Source of the DNA: Sciurus carolinensis
Taxonomy: Eukaryota > Chordata > Mammalia > Rodentia > Sciuridae
Direction of reading: 5' to 3'
Length of the DNA: 64,000 nucleotides
NCBI RefSeq assembly: GCF_902686445.1
Contig: NC_062213.1
Span: forward strand, 38,576,741 to 38,640,740
The notes beneath the pieces are model-generated. The model had not been told where the DNA came from. It saw only the letters and a program-made list of their open reading frames with translations, and did no database searches. A program made the translations under genes and the position numbers. Of the stretch, positions 33,800 to 45,230 are shown piece by piece. Positions within the stretch are counted from its first letter, which is position 1, and each line of letters opens with the position of its first letter.

Positions 33800-34016
33800 T
33801 TTTTGTTATGCTCTGTTTTTGTTTCCGTTTTGCCATGTTTTGTTTTGAACCCAGGGGCACTCCACCATTAAGCTATATCCCAGTCTGTTTTGTTGTTGTT
33901 GCTATTTTGAGACAGGGTCTCCCTAAGCTGCTCAAGCTGGCCTTGCATTTTCAATCCTCCTGCCTCAACATCCCTGATAATTGAGATTACAGTGTGCAGC
34001 ACCATACCCAGCCTTA
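33800..34016 (-). repeat. B1-dID composite SINE
   Basis: Reverse copy: the dID part 'gaacccaggggcactccacc' is followed by 'gagacagggtctccctaagc' and the reverse B1 head 'tgtgcagcaccatacccagc'. Confidence 0.9.
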
Positions 34017-34666
34017 TGCAGTTTTGAATGGTACTAATGTTAGAGTTTAACAAGGCCTTTACAAAGTAGTCCAGTGGCATAATGTGGTCTATGTGTAACT
34101 CATTGTCCAGATAGTTGAAGAAGCCAGTTAAAAGTCCCCTTCCTCTTATGCTTTTGTCTTGCAGATTAGCTTTTTGGTTTCTTAAAATTCTTACTTTTCA
34201 TGGTTCTTGGGAGGGGTTGATGAGTAGGCCTAATGTTCTTAGCCCATTAATTTTTTTTTTCCTCTTCTCATTTACCCTGGTCACTGCCCCTCTATTTAGT
34301 TTTTCCATCCCTTAGGTCAATCTTCCAGTGCCCCCAATATTTTAGGATACCATTTTCTTGATCCTATGACAACTCTGTATAATTTTTTGTCATTGCTGTT
34401 CTGGATTTATATTTTACATAATGTCATTTTAGATTTATATTTTCTACAAATGCTTATGTTTTTATGAATTTATTTTTCTTTTGCAGGAATTCTTTATTTC
34501 AAAGTTAACTGACATGAGAAGCTCAAGTGATTTATTTTTTAGATGTTCTGCAATAGAGCAAGGTTAACATCTACATAAGTTTAGGCTTGTTTTGCTTTAT
34601 AGTTTTAAAATTACAGCTACTCTGTATACATGAAATACAAGAATATGAAAGTTTCAAAAACCTTAG

Positions 34667-34672
34667 AATAAA
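34667..34672 (+). promoter_or_regulatory. Candidate polyadenylation signal AATAAA
   Basis: Canonical hexamer on the sense strand, the first one after the RGS22 coding end. It is not in a SINE or L1 tail. The assignment is by position only. Confidence 0.4.
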
Positions 34673-35552
34673 ATTACTACTATCTAGAAGAATCAAAATG
34701 TTTTTCTTATCACAATCCTTAAGAGTATGTAATATTTTGCTCCTCACTTAATCTTTTAACAAATATTCCTTGATTCCTTTAGTATATTTAGTTAGCAGAT
34801 ACATTCAGCAGGTGATTGGAGAATGTGAATATTCCTAGCAATGAATTGACCCAAAATATAAATGAAAGAGTCTTCCCTACCCATCTCCACTATAAAGAAA
34901 CTATAATTAAAGCAGTGGTTCTCACACTCTAGTGTGCATAATATTGACATGTGACTGGCTAGCAATGCAGGTTCCTGAGGCCACTTCTGAGAGTCTGCTT
35001 CAGTAGTGCTTGGGCAGGACCCAGAAATCTCAGTTTTTACCAGACATCCCAGGTGATTCTGATGCAGGTATTCCAGAAACCACTCTGAGATACACTGATA
35101 GGGCAGCAAGAAAAGTACTTCAAAAGGTAAAATCTCTCTTAGTAACTGGAGCTGCATTGCACAGAGAATCCGGACATACCCCTTCCTTTACTTGTTCCTG
35201 GAGGGAAAGGATAGTGGATAAAGAAATGACTTTGGGAGGGTGGACTATGGGCCTCATGACTCAGTATCTTCAAGGACTGTGACTAGATTACCAGATTGTG
35301 AACAGTTGCCTTCTAGTTCTACACAATCTTGGAAGATATTTTAAAAGTTGAAAATGCCATTCCAAATTCTGGAAGGTGTTGAATATTTTAAGTGGGGGGG
35401 AAATATCAGGAGACATACTCTAAAGATTATCTTTCCTCTAAAGCAGGGTTTTGGGAACCCTGTAGTTTCCTGTCCTCCCACAGTACCCCTAAACCCTATA
35501 AAGGCCATTTTGTGACTGTTTTCCATTCATTGCTCTTTCTTCTTTTCTCAGT

Positions 35553-35612
35553 ATCTCTCTCTCTCTCTCTCTCTCTATTTCTCTCTCTCTGTCTCTTTAT
35601 TTCTCTCTCCTT
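35553..35612. repeat. (TC)n polypyrimidine tract
   Basis: Mostly CT dinucleotides with a few interruptions. Confidence 0.93.
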
Positions 35613-35647
35613 TTTCCATTCTTATCCTACCTTCTCTAGTGTTAATC

Positions 35648-35852
35648 AAGTTTTGTTGTTGTTGTTTGTACTGGGGATTGAACCCAGGGACACTTAACCT
35701 CTGAGCCACATCCTCAACCCTTTTTAAGAAATATTTTATTTAGAGACAGGGCCTCTCTAAATTGCTGAGGCTGGCTTTGAACTTGCCATCCTCCTGTCTC
35801 AGCCTCCCCAGACACTGGGATTACAGGTGTGTACCACTGCACCTTACTAATT
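35648..35852 (-). repeat. B1-dID composite SINE
   Basis: Reverse copy with a (TTG)n-rich tail at the left, 'tactggggattgaacccagg', then the reverse B1 'ctcctgtctcagcctcccca ... ggattacaggtgtgtaccac'. Confidence 0.92.
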
Positions 35853-35984
35853 GAGCATTTTATGTGCTCCATTTTCTCTCTTCTCTTAGCATATCAATTA
35901 GACTTCTTTTAAAATTTTCCTTACTGGTTGTCCCAGAGTGTGCAGTACACATTACACCTAATAAAAGCCCTCTTTCAAAGAATG

Positions 35985-36130
35985 TTATAGCCCAAGCCTG
36001 GTGGCGCATATCTGTAATTCCAGCAACTCAGGAGACTAACGCAATAGGATCCCAACTTCAAGTCCAGCCTGGGCAATTTAGTGATACCCTGTCTCTAAAT
36101 AAAACATAAAAAGGGCAAATTTTTTTTTAA
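35985..36130 (+). repeat. B1 SINE
   Basis: 'agcctggtggcgcatatctg taattccagc' to 'accctgtctctaaataaaac' and an A-rich end. No dID half. Confidence 0.9.
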
Positions 36131-36225
36131 AAAAAGGAAATTTTGAAAGAAGCCAAGAAGAAAGGCGTAGAGCAGAGGAACAAAGATAAGAATTACATTT
36201 GAATTCTCTTCAGAAACCATGTAGG

Positions 36226-36340
36226 CAGGGCTGGGAAGATAGCTCAGTTGGTAGAGTGCTTGCCTTGCAAGCACAAGGCCCTGGGTTTGATCCCCAGCAC
36301 TGCAAAAAAAAGAAAAAAAAAAAAAAAAAAAAAAAAAACA
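36226..36340 (+). repeat. ID SINE with long A tail
   Basis: Near-consensus ID body followed by about 37 bases of almost pure A. The flanks 'aaccatgtaggcag' (36217) and 'acccatgtaggcaa' (36341) form a target duplication. A young copy. Confidence 0.94.
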
Positions 36341-36544
36341 ACCCATGTAGGCAAGAGAGTTTTTGCCATTAAAGAGAATTTCCTTATATTAGCGTGCAGG
36401 AAGGATAATCTGACTGTGGCTCCATTGGCTGTTCTCAATATTTTATCAATTCTTCTCCCCCTCCCCTCTTTATTATTGGATGATTACCTTATTCAGATCC
36501 CCGTCACCTTAAAGCTGGTCACTAATTAGTATGTTCTCCTGCCT

Positions 36545-36690
36545 GGCCACCTTTACCCTTTCCTAAGTGTGATCTTTCTAAAATGCAAACATGATATTCC
36601 ACTGTCTGAATCCTTCATTGAGATGATTGGTAAACCTGTTATTGACCAACTGGAAGTCCTTTACTTAGCGTGTTGTATATATAAGACCCT
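36545..36690 (+). repeat. L2-like fragment
   Basis: 'gtgatctttctaaaatgcaa acatgatattccactgtctg' resembles the L2 3' region. Weak. Confidence 0.45.
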
Positions 36691-39055
36691 CCTATCTTCT
36701 TATATAAACATTTAAATCTGATGTTTGTTCATCTGGGAAGAGTGGAGTGAACCATATTACATCTACTTGAATAATTTCTGCTTTTTAACATGATCACTGA
36801 AAGAGCATAATGCCTAATGGAGATGCACAGTTAATGTTTGTTGAATTAGTAAAATTTAAATTCCATATTCACATTTAATGTAGCATATATATATACTGTA
36901 TTTTAGGTAATCTTAAAGTGTCCTTAAATCAGAATTGGGTATGTACAAATAACTAAATAAATTCATATTGCGCTCTACTTTTATATTTGATGCTTCTTCA
37001 TTTTATGAGTTCTCTTAAAGACAGCTCAGTTTTAGAAGAGTCCTAGGTTTTAAAAACACAAATTACTAGGCATACTGTGTTAAGTTATACCCTTTGAAAC
37101 AAGGGGAAATCAAGCTCATACTTTGTTGGTTTACATTGTTATTTGGATTGAATAAAATATATTTTGAAATAAATACAGCAGTGAAGTAATACAAAAGTAA
37201 TGTAACTAGTAGGGTCAGTTTGAATATAAGCAAATATAGTATTAAAGATATAATGTATTTTATGTTCTATTTCTTAAATGTACATCTTTATCATTTGTCA
37301 TCTAATTGAAAATTATAGTAATCTATAATTGCACTTTATTATTTTAATTGCATTTTCTAATTTTAACTCAAAATTACAGTGAAATTTCTGCCTCAAAAAG
37401 TGTTTCAGTTGGCACACATCCAGCGATTCAGTAGAATTTGATTCTAGTTCTGGATCTGTTGCCACTTTTCTGATTTGAAGCCATTTATTTAACTTCTTTG
37501 AATTTCAGGTTACTTGTGTATAGAGAATGCAGGGTCCTTTTTTACTATACTATACATTTCTGTGAGTTTATAATAAAAGAGATATTAAATGTGTAGCTAT
37601 TATAGTGTTTGGTCTATTCCTCAATGAGAAATTACTTGTATATTTTGATTTAGGACCTTGGATCAAAAGATGAAAAGAAAAATAGAAAATCTATGCTCTT
37701 TTCTTTTCCAGAGTCAGATACTTATGATATGTGACTAAAATTCCTGTCCTGAAAATAGTTACTATTTTAGCAACTTCTTCCTTATTGTTATTACTATAAA
37801 GCTAATATACACACCTGATGAAAAAAGTCAACAGGACATGATGATATTAAGTAGTAATCTCCCCCTTTACCCCATTAGGATAAAGTACTGTGTCAAGACC
37901 ACAGCTTAGTTGTATTAGGCATGGGACAGATGCTTGAGAGACTGAAGAAACTACCAGGAGATGGTGTGCAAGATGCAAGGTTATTGAAAAATGTTTACAG
38001 GGAAGGTCCAGTGGCAACAGGGTGGATGGACAGACATTACCTCCATCCCTCTGGTGCTTTGCCAGAAAATAGTGCCTTCATTCCTCTGGTATCTTTGTCA
38101 GTGGTGACCAACTAGACAAGTAACACTTATTATCTCCAGAGTGTCCAGTTCCATATCAGTTACCACAGGGAGAGGGACTTTATAAATTAGGCTACAGAAG
38201 CAGTGAAATCATTAGTTTGCTTTGTTCCTTATATGACCAGCATTCCAAGGAAGAGCTGTCCTGTCATGCATGCAAGAAAGCCATTCCTACAAATAACAGC
38301 AGTTGCCCTAGTTGAAATATATATAAGAAAAAAAGAGCTAGTGTCTCTAAAGATAGTATTTATCTGGAAATTCCAGCTGAGGCCTGCTCTTATTATTCCC
38401 TTAACTTGGCTAAGTTCGTGGGAACAGAAAGGGGTGTTTCAGGGACATGGTGTTTTTCATTGTCTTTCTTTTCTTCAAGATGACACATAATGGAATCCCA
38501 CTTTTAGCTAACTCATGAACTCCTAACTGGAGCAAACTAAGTAAACTATCATTTCCCAGTCTACCTCACAGGTAGGTATGGTCACTTGACCATTAAGCCA
38601 AGAGGATGTGAACAGTGTCCAATATCCATTCAAGTCTTAAAAATGAAAATGTTTGCCAGCCACTTTCTCTCTTCTCTCTTCCTGTGGAATCACAGTTGTG
38701 GTGCTGGCTAGCAAGCTTCCACCATGAAGATGGAGCATCTAAGGAATTATGGAACCTTAGTCTCTGGGTGGCCTCAAGAAGAAGAGCTGCCTCTCTCTGG
38801 ACTGTCATGTGATAAGACACAAATTCTAATCTTCTTTGAGTCACTTTATTCTTATGCCTTTTTATTGTGCTACCATAACAAAAAGCTAGAATATATGGCA
38901 TTAATCAAGCAGTCTGTGGATATAAACAAAGCAGATAATTGCAGGCAAAAAAGGTGGAGATCTTTGTAATATCATGGCAAAATATTTGGTAAAACTGTTA
39001 CTTTTAGTAACTTAGAAGGCAGACCATGTGCCTACTGTGCCATAACTTTATAAAG

Positions 39056-39154
39056 GAGGAGTCGTGAAAAGAAGGAGAAGGAGGAAGAAGGCCAAGGAGG
39101 AGTAAGAGGGCAGAAGAAAGAAGAAGGAAAAAGGAAGAAAGAGAAGAAAGAAGG
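39056..39154 (+). repeat. Polypurine (GAA/GGA-rich) tract
   Basis: About 100 bases, almost all purine on the + strand, with GAAGAAGGAG-type motifs. Its length would allow triplex (H-DNA) formation. Confidence 0.85.
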
Positions 39155-39817
39155 TTGATGAACATCTGTGTGTATGTTGCTCCTTGCAGTTTTTAGCAAG
39201 GCACTGTGAGAAATACATCAGACAAGAATGAACCAGTTTACAAGAAGAAATATAAGAAAATAATAGCTTAGCTAAGGGAGGCACATTCTCTGTGTCTTGC
39301 AATGCAATAAATGTAAAATCTAATAATTTGGGCCCTGAAAGTTGATAAAGTCAACTACAACTACACCCCATAAAGCAGAACCTTTAGTCATTAAGACACT
39401 TAATCTGGATGGTGGCAGCTATATAACAAAGATCAAAGTAAAGATAATGCTATTCTAGCCTATTGTCTTTAAAATAGCCACTATTAAAATAATAGTTGTG
39501 TTAATTAAGCACAGAAGTGAGTAAATAAAAAAGAGGAGAGTTGGCAGGCTTAAATCTATGACAGAAAGATATTTTTGACATGGAACTGACTGGAACTAGA
39601 CTGAAGGTTTAAAATTTTTTGATGAAATCATATTCTCACTGAAACCACATATCTATCCTATGATCTGGCTAGGAGGTGTCCCCCAAAGCTCCTGTTAATG
39701 CAGGAATATTAATAGGTGAAGTGATTAGATTGCGAGCTATAATCTGACCAGTCCATCCTATTTTGAGTGGACTGACTGGGTGGTAACTGAAGGCAGGTGG
39801 GGTATGGCTGGAGGAAA

Positions 39818-40332
39818 TGTATATTAGGGTTCTCTAGAGGAACAGAATCAACAGGAAGTATGATTATAAAAAGGGGATTTAGTAGATTGGCTTACACAAC
39901 CAGAAGCTGGATAGTCTACAATGGCCATCCGCAGGCTGGAGAGCTGCGCAGTCCAAGAAGCTGACGCCTCAAGACAAGAAGGATCAATGGTGCTAACCGA
40001 GTCTGAGACTGAAGGCTCCTGGAAACTACCTGGAGAATCATGGGCAGTCTGGCAGTCTGAGGAGCAAGTCTGACATCCTCATGTCCTCAGGTTGCAACAG
40101 CAACCAAGTACCTGTTCAAGAAGAATTGAGCCTGCATGGGCTCCTGCTTCCTTTTTCTTCCAACTTTTATTACAACCAAGCCACCATCCTACTGGGTGGT
40201 GCTGCCCATGCTTAGGGAGGGGCTCTATCCCACATTCCAATCATTCCGAGACACACCCTCATTGACACACCCAGAAGCCTCTTAATCATCGGCATCCCTT
40301 AATCCAATTGACAGGTCAAGTTAACCATTACA
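39818..40332 (+). mobile_element. Second LTR-like insertion
   Basis: A 515-bp block with TG...CA ends (TGTATATTAGGGTTCTCTAG ... ttaaccattaca) sits inside the MaLR LTR. It begins like the widespread mammalian LTRs that start with 'attagggttctctagagg'. No clean 5-bp target duplication was seen. The family assignment (ERVL or MaLR) is open. Confidence 0.65.
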
Positions 40333-40429
40333 AGGCTACAAGGTGGGTCTCTGGGGCCATGCCCTGGAAGGGTTCACGTTCCCTGCAGCCCCATCTCTGC
40401 TTCCTGGCTGTGATGAATGGAGCAGTACT

Positions 40430-40918
40430 CTTTTTTTTTTTTTTTTTTTTTTACAGACTTCATTTTGATTCATTGTACTCAAATGGGGTACAACTTTTCA
40501 ATTCTATGGTTGTGCACAATGTAGATTCATACCATTCGTGTAATCATATATTTACATAGGGTAATTATGTCTGTCTCATTCCACCATTTTTCATACCCCC
40601 GCCCCTCCTCCCTCTCATTTTCCTCTATGTAATCTAAAGTTCCTCCATTCTTCTCGCACCCACCTCCTGCACACTTTTACATTGCTGGTGGAGTTGCAAA
40701 TTGGTGCAACCACTCTGGAAAGCAGTGTGGAGATTCCTCAGAAAACTTGGAATGGACCCACCTTTTGACCCAGCTATCCCACTCCTCGGTTTATACCCAA
40801 AGGACTTAAAATCAGCATAGTACAGTAATGCAGCCACATCAATGTTTATAGCAGCTCAATTCACAATAGCTAGATTGTGGAACCAACCTAGATGCCCTTC
40901 AACAGATGAATGATTAAA
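40430..40918 (-). mobile_element. Young 5'-inverted L1 insertion
   Basis: The left part (40430 to about 40668) is an L1 3' UTR on the minus strand starting with poly-T. The right part (about 40669-40918) is ORF2 C-terminal sequence on the plus strand (cattgctggtggagttgcaa ...). This is the layout made by twin priming. The flanks gagcagtact (40420-40429) and gagcagtact (40919-40928) are a perfect 10-bp target duplication. Confidence 0.93.
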
Positions 40919-41099
40919 GAGCAGTACTTTTCTACCACACCCTTCTACCATGATAGACTGCCTCACTTTGGGCCCAGAAAAATGGAGTCAGCTCACCATG
41001 GACTGAACCTCTGATGACATGAGCCAAAATAAACTTTTCCTTCTCTAAGTTGTTCTTGTCAGATATTTTGGTCACAGCAATGAAAAATTGACTAAAACA

Positions 41100-42839
41100 C
41101 CTCTCACAAAAAGGCTATAAATTTTCAACCTCTAAGACAACTAGGAGGCCCCCAATTTGCATCATCCAAAAGCAGGCTGTGAAATCTGTACAGTTCCCAG
41201 AGGCCCACTGTCCTGTGCAAACTTCAGCTGTTTGCTAGAGGATAATAGATGAAAAACATCCCAGAAGTCAAAGCCAAAGGTCCCAGAGGACTAGGGACAA
41301 GGGGGTTTCTCCTATAGAATAAGAACTGGATCTAACAAGGTGTCTGCACAATTCCTGGCCAGAGGATGAGGTGTGACTTGTACATGTGGCTCATCCTTCA
41401 GGACCACCATCATCATGTTGTCTGTCCTCTGCTCTGGTTTATATGTCACACCATCCCACCATATTACTACCCTACAGACGTCATCAAAATCTCTGATCTA
41501 CTAATGGCTTCCTCTCCCATCCCCAACACTTTCTTACACATTCATTCTCTTTGGCTTCTTTAGCATCATGTCTTCAGGGTTTTCAGGGAGAGAGGTGTTT
41601 TAAGGCATATACTTAGATTGACATATCAAATGTGAAAGGTTTCATAAGATTTATTAAATTATCAAATTGCTAAATAGAGTGGGACTTCCGGGATGACTAA
41701 GCGAGGACTTCAGCAAATAATCTTAACAAAAAGAAAGAGTAAAACTGGAAAAAGTTGTCAAAACAACCATTTCAGAATTCTAGAAAAAAATTTTTAAAAG
41801 GCACATAAATTGAAAAGCAATTATTCAAGAAAAATGACAACTTCAACAGGAATGGTTGTGAGTCTGTGGCCTTTTGGTCTAAAGCCGCTTCCACCCCCCT
41901 GCCCCATCAGGCCACACTGTGTGAAAAGTCCTACAGTGTGGCGTAGGTCACAAGGACTCAGTCTTGCTGCTAGAAGGACTGACTGTATTTATGTTGGAAC
42001 TTAGAAAAACCCATGCCCAGGAGTTTTATGCAGTAGAATAATCCAAGAACAATGACAATCTGGGAAGGCCAACTTCACAGCTAAACTGAGGTCATGCCAT
42101 TGATTGGGCAAAGAATAGACTAAAAGAGGCCAGCCAGAAGTATAATGAACATCTGGGATGACAGCCATATTGGGCATGGATACGTTTTTACATCTCTCTG
42201 GTAGTTTGAAAGTCAGTGGGTTCATGCAGGCAGAGTAGGCGTATGTTCAGGGGAGATCAGACAGTATCTGCTCATCCCCTGATGAATGTACTCGAAATTT
42301 AAAGTTGGTGCAAACATGTAGATTATATGAACTTTGAATACATTTCCCAAACCACACATTGATTTATCAAAAGAGTAGAATCCTTACAGGCTCAAAGTCT
42401 ATAATTCAGGATATTCAAATGTAAGAGATGCAAATCATGTGGGAAGGACCATAGCGTGTCCTTGCACTCTCTGGGTGTGCCACCCTCTCGGAATCTCCAT
42501 GTACTTACCAACTCAGAAGCTCTTCCAATGCTATCATTTAGGATTTTTATACATTCCATTTTTTAGATTTGATCAATTTCATATTTGACCATTGATGATT
42601 GGACTCAATCCCCAGTTCCTCTTCTCTCCCCAGAAGTCAGGGAGTAAGACTGAAAATTCCAGTCCTCTAATGACACAGTTAGTTCCTCTGAGAACTGTCA
42701 CCCATTCTGAAGCTATCTAGCTCTCCTGTTAGGAATATTATTTGGTTTTAGTCCCAAATATTATTACAAAAGATGTTCTTATGACTTAGATATTTAAGGG
42801 GGCTTGGGGACCTCTGTGTCAGGAATCAGGAACAGAGAC
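41100..42839. other. No gene seen; old LTR-like 3' part
   Basis: 41100-42400 shows nothing recognisable. About 42440-42839, resuming at 43258-43300, resembles an old LTR ending 'gaccaaatatatatttctta'. A related 5' part seems to lie at about 46680-46880. Low confidence. Confidence 0.4.
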
Positions 42840-43257
42840 TGTTTTAGTCAGTTTTTTCACTGCTGTGACTAAATGATCTGACCAGCGCAATTATAAAGGA
42901 GGAAAAGTTTGAGGGCTCACAGTTTCAGAGGTCTTAGTCCATAGAAGGTCGGTTCCATTCCTCGGAGCTCCAGATGAGGCAGAACATCATGGTGGAGAAG
43001 CATGGCAGAGGGAAGAAGCTCACATCATCAGGAAACAGAGAGAGGGAGTCCACTCTCCAGATAAAAAATATATGCCCCATAACCACACCCCAATTCCCAC
43101 CTCCTCCAGCCACACCCTACCACTTCAATTAGTCCCATCAGGGACTAACTCACTAATTGGGTTAAGACTTTTACAACCCAATCATTTTTCCCCTGAACCT
43201 TCCTTCATTATCTCACATGTGAACTTTTGGGGGACACCTCACATCCAAACCATAACA
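42840..43257 (-). mobile_element. MaLR solo LTR with perfect target duplication
   Basis: A 418-bp LTR on the minus strand (its start reads TGTTATGGTTTGGATGTGAG on that strand). It is flanked by gagac at 42835-42839 and again at 43258-43262, a perfect 5-bp duplication. It interrupts the older LTR-like sequence around it. Confidence 0.9.
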
Positions 43258-44089
43258 GAGACCAAATATATATTTCTTACTATGTTATAGTCCATCCCAT
43301 GGTCTCCGTTCATGGACCCCTTACAGTAAACAGATCATAAAAGTCAAAAGATAATGACACATTACTGGAATCCCATGCATTCGTTAATTAGTCTAGTTCA
43401 TCATCATAACACATGAAAATTTCTCCCAGAGCAAGGCCACTCAGGTTGGCAGGCTTCCTTTCTATGTTACCGGGTTCTAGAAGCAGGAGTGGTGTCATCA
43501 GACTTATAGTACCCTCTTAGATGTCTGGTATAGTTGAGCCATGAAACAATATTTTCTCTTTCCCTGAGTCTCTTTTAGGGTAGTAATGTAACATTGAATT
43601 TCCCTCATTAAGGAACCCATTCATTCATTCCTTTATACTCGGCTACTATTCCTCCTCTCTGTTTATGTCCAAACTTTTCTACCTTTGGGAGAGACATTAG
43701 GTTCAGCCACTGTGCTTCAGGTAGTGATACCAATCTAGCAAGTACCTCTCCTCAATCCACATTCAGATAGATTAAGACTCCCTAGGTGCAAAATTAGTGG
43801 GTTATTTAATACAGTGCAGCTGCCCTCACTGCTAACCCTGATTTTGGCAGATGGGGTAAAGGCACAACCTGCTTCACCAGGTCCTTAGAAATTCTGATGT
43901 GAAGGTTTGAAAACAGAGTTAAAATTTTTTGTTTAGGAATCATCCTTGTTTCTGGCACCTAGAGTGGCAGCCCTGGTCCTAGGACTACCACATCAGAGAG
44001 AACTTGAGGTGATGTAGGGAAGAAAGAAAAAACAGGTAACTGTTGTATGAACATCCTCCCCATTTGGCAATAATTGTATAGTTTTTCAG

Positions 44090-45230
44090 GATTCTCTACA
44101 CTCCCTCTTGTCTAGATCTACTGCCCACATGCCTGCTCTCTGGGGCTACCTGCTATTATCTACAGTTGGCAGGTATGACGTGTTGCTCATAGTGGTATCT
44201 TTCTGGAGTCCCCACTGGGGATTCACTCCAACAGCTCCATTTCCATGGCTACACTTGGCATTGCCCCATGGGGACCTCTACAGGGACTCTACTCCTGCAG
44301 CACACTTCCCTCTGGTGTCCTACGATTTCCTTTGAAATTTTGGTGGAAGCCACCATGACGCTCTAACTCTTGAATTCTGCGCTCCTGCAAAATCACAATG
44401 TGGTCACCACCGGCTGCTGTCAGCATAAGCTGCAGCTGGCCTGCTTATACCACAGCTCTAGCCAGGGCATGCTTTGCAGGCTGAATGCAGGGAAACAAAT
44501 TCTGAGATGAGCTTAAGGAGAGTGTTCCGGGGTTCTGTGAAACAGTTTTGCCCTAAAGGTCTCTGGACCCATGATGAAAGGGGAGATTTCTGAGATGCCT
44601 TCAAGTTCTTTTCCCAGTTGTCCAGATGCAAAGGCAACTGTGTCTTTTTCCACGCTAATCTCTTGACCAAGTGGTTTCTCAATCACATCCTTACATGCAT
44701 TTTCCTCCCTCCTTCCCTGGCCAGGATGCAAATTTTCCAGGTTTCTTCACTCTGCTTCCTTTTACTCCCAAGTCTCCCTGTAAATCTGACTAAACATGGT
44801 CAATAATACCCATGCCTTAGCCTGAAAATTTTATTGTTTTGAATTACTTCCATAAACTAAGCTAGTCTGTCACTTTTAAATTGTGCCTTCCACAAAGACT
44901 TTGGACGCGGACTCAATTCAGTGAATTTCTTTGCTACCTCCTAACAGGAATGTCCTTCCCACTGATTTCCAATTAAATCCTTCTTTCCACCGGAGATTAG
45001 TTCCCTAATTTCCTCATCTCGAGTGCTCACCGGAATCACGTGTAACATAACCCCCCACTTGAATCACGTGTAACATAACCCCCCACTTGACAGCATGCTA
45101 GGCTCTTTCTGTCCTGCTCCTCCAAACTCTTCCAGGCTCTGCCCATACGCCAACTCCAAAGCCACTTCCACATTTTCAGATACTCATTAGCAGCAGCTCT
45201 ACTTCTTCGTACCAATTTTCTGTATTTATT
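44090..45230 (-). mobile_element. MaLR internal remnant (THE1/MST-like)
   Basis: The order of phrases on the + strand (ccccatggggacctctacag, 'gactctactcctgcagcaca', 'gtggaagccaccatgacgct', 'caaattttccaggtttcttc', 'agccacttccacattttcag') resembles the reverse of MaLR internal sequence. It abuts the LTR at 45231 through 'cgtaccaattttc', where the primer-binding site is expected. No intact reading frame remains. The endogenous element is old and dead. Confidence 0.65.
45033..45088. repeat. Perfect 28-bp tandem duplication
   Basis: The 28-base unit starting gaatcacgtgtaacataacc occurs twice with no change (45033-45060 and 45061-45088). Each unit contains a CACGTG palindrome. It lies in the MaLR internal remnant. 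Confidence 0.96.

Larger units (their letters stand above)
33415..34690 (+). other. Probable RGS22 3' UTR region
   Basis: No coding similarity. It contains a (CA)n tract and a reverse B1-dID. The first AATAAA after the coding end is at 34667-34672, and I take this as a likely polyadenylation signal. A ttttgcag acceptor-like site lies at about 34480-34487. The UTR extent is inferred. Confidence 0.45.
34691..39055. other. Intergenic sequence downstream of RGS22
   Basis: No gene was recognised. It holds a (TC)n tract, a reverse B1-dID, a B1, an ID and an L2-like piece. From 36700 to 39050 nothing clear is seen. Open frames of about 100 codons (for example 34792-35157 on the minus strand, 38203-38490, 38593-38901) show no family features. 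Confidence 0.6.
39657..41099 (+). mobile_element. MaLR LTR split by two insertions
   Basis: The LTR starts near 'tatgatctggctaggaggtg tcccccaaagc' and ends 'tcacagcaatgaaaaattga ctaaaaca'. Pieces are about 39657-39817, 40333-40429 and 40919-41099. The gaps hold a second LTR-like element and an L1. It is of the same family as the solo LTR at 13765. Confidence 0.82.

Noticed and set aside
36700..39050. Start of COX6C, expected next to RGS22 from human gene order
   Set aside because: No COX6C-like coding sequence or CpG-rich promoter was found here or later in the window.
42840..43257. 3' LTR of the MaLR whose 5' LTR is at 45231
   Set aside because: It has a perfect 5-bp duplication on both sides, so it is a separate solo LTR.
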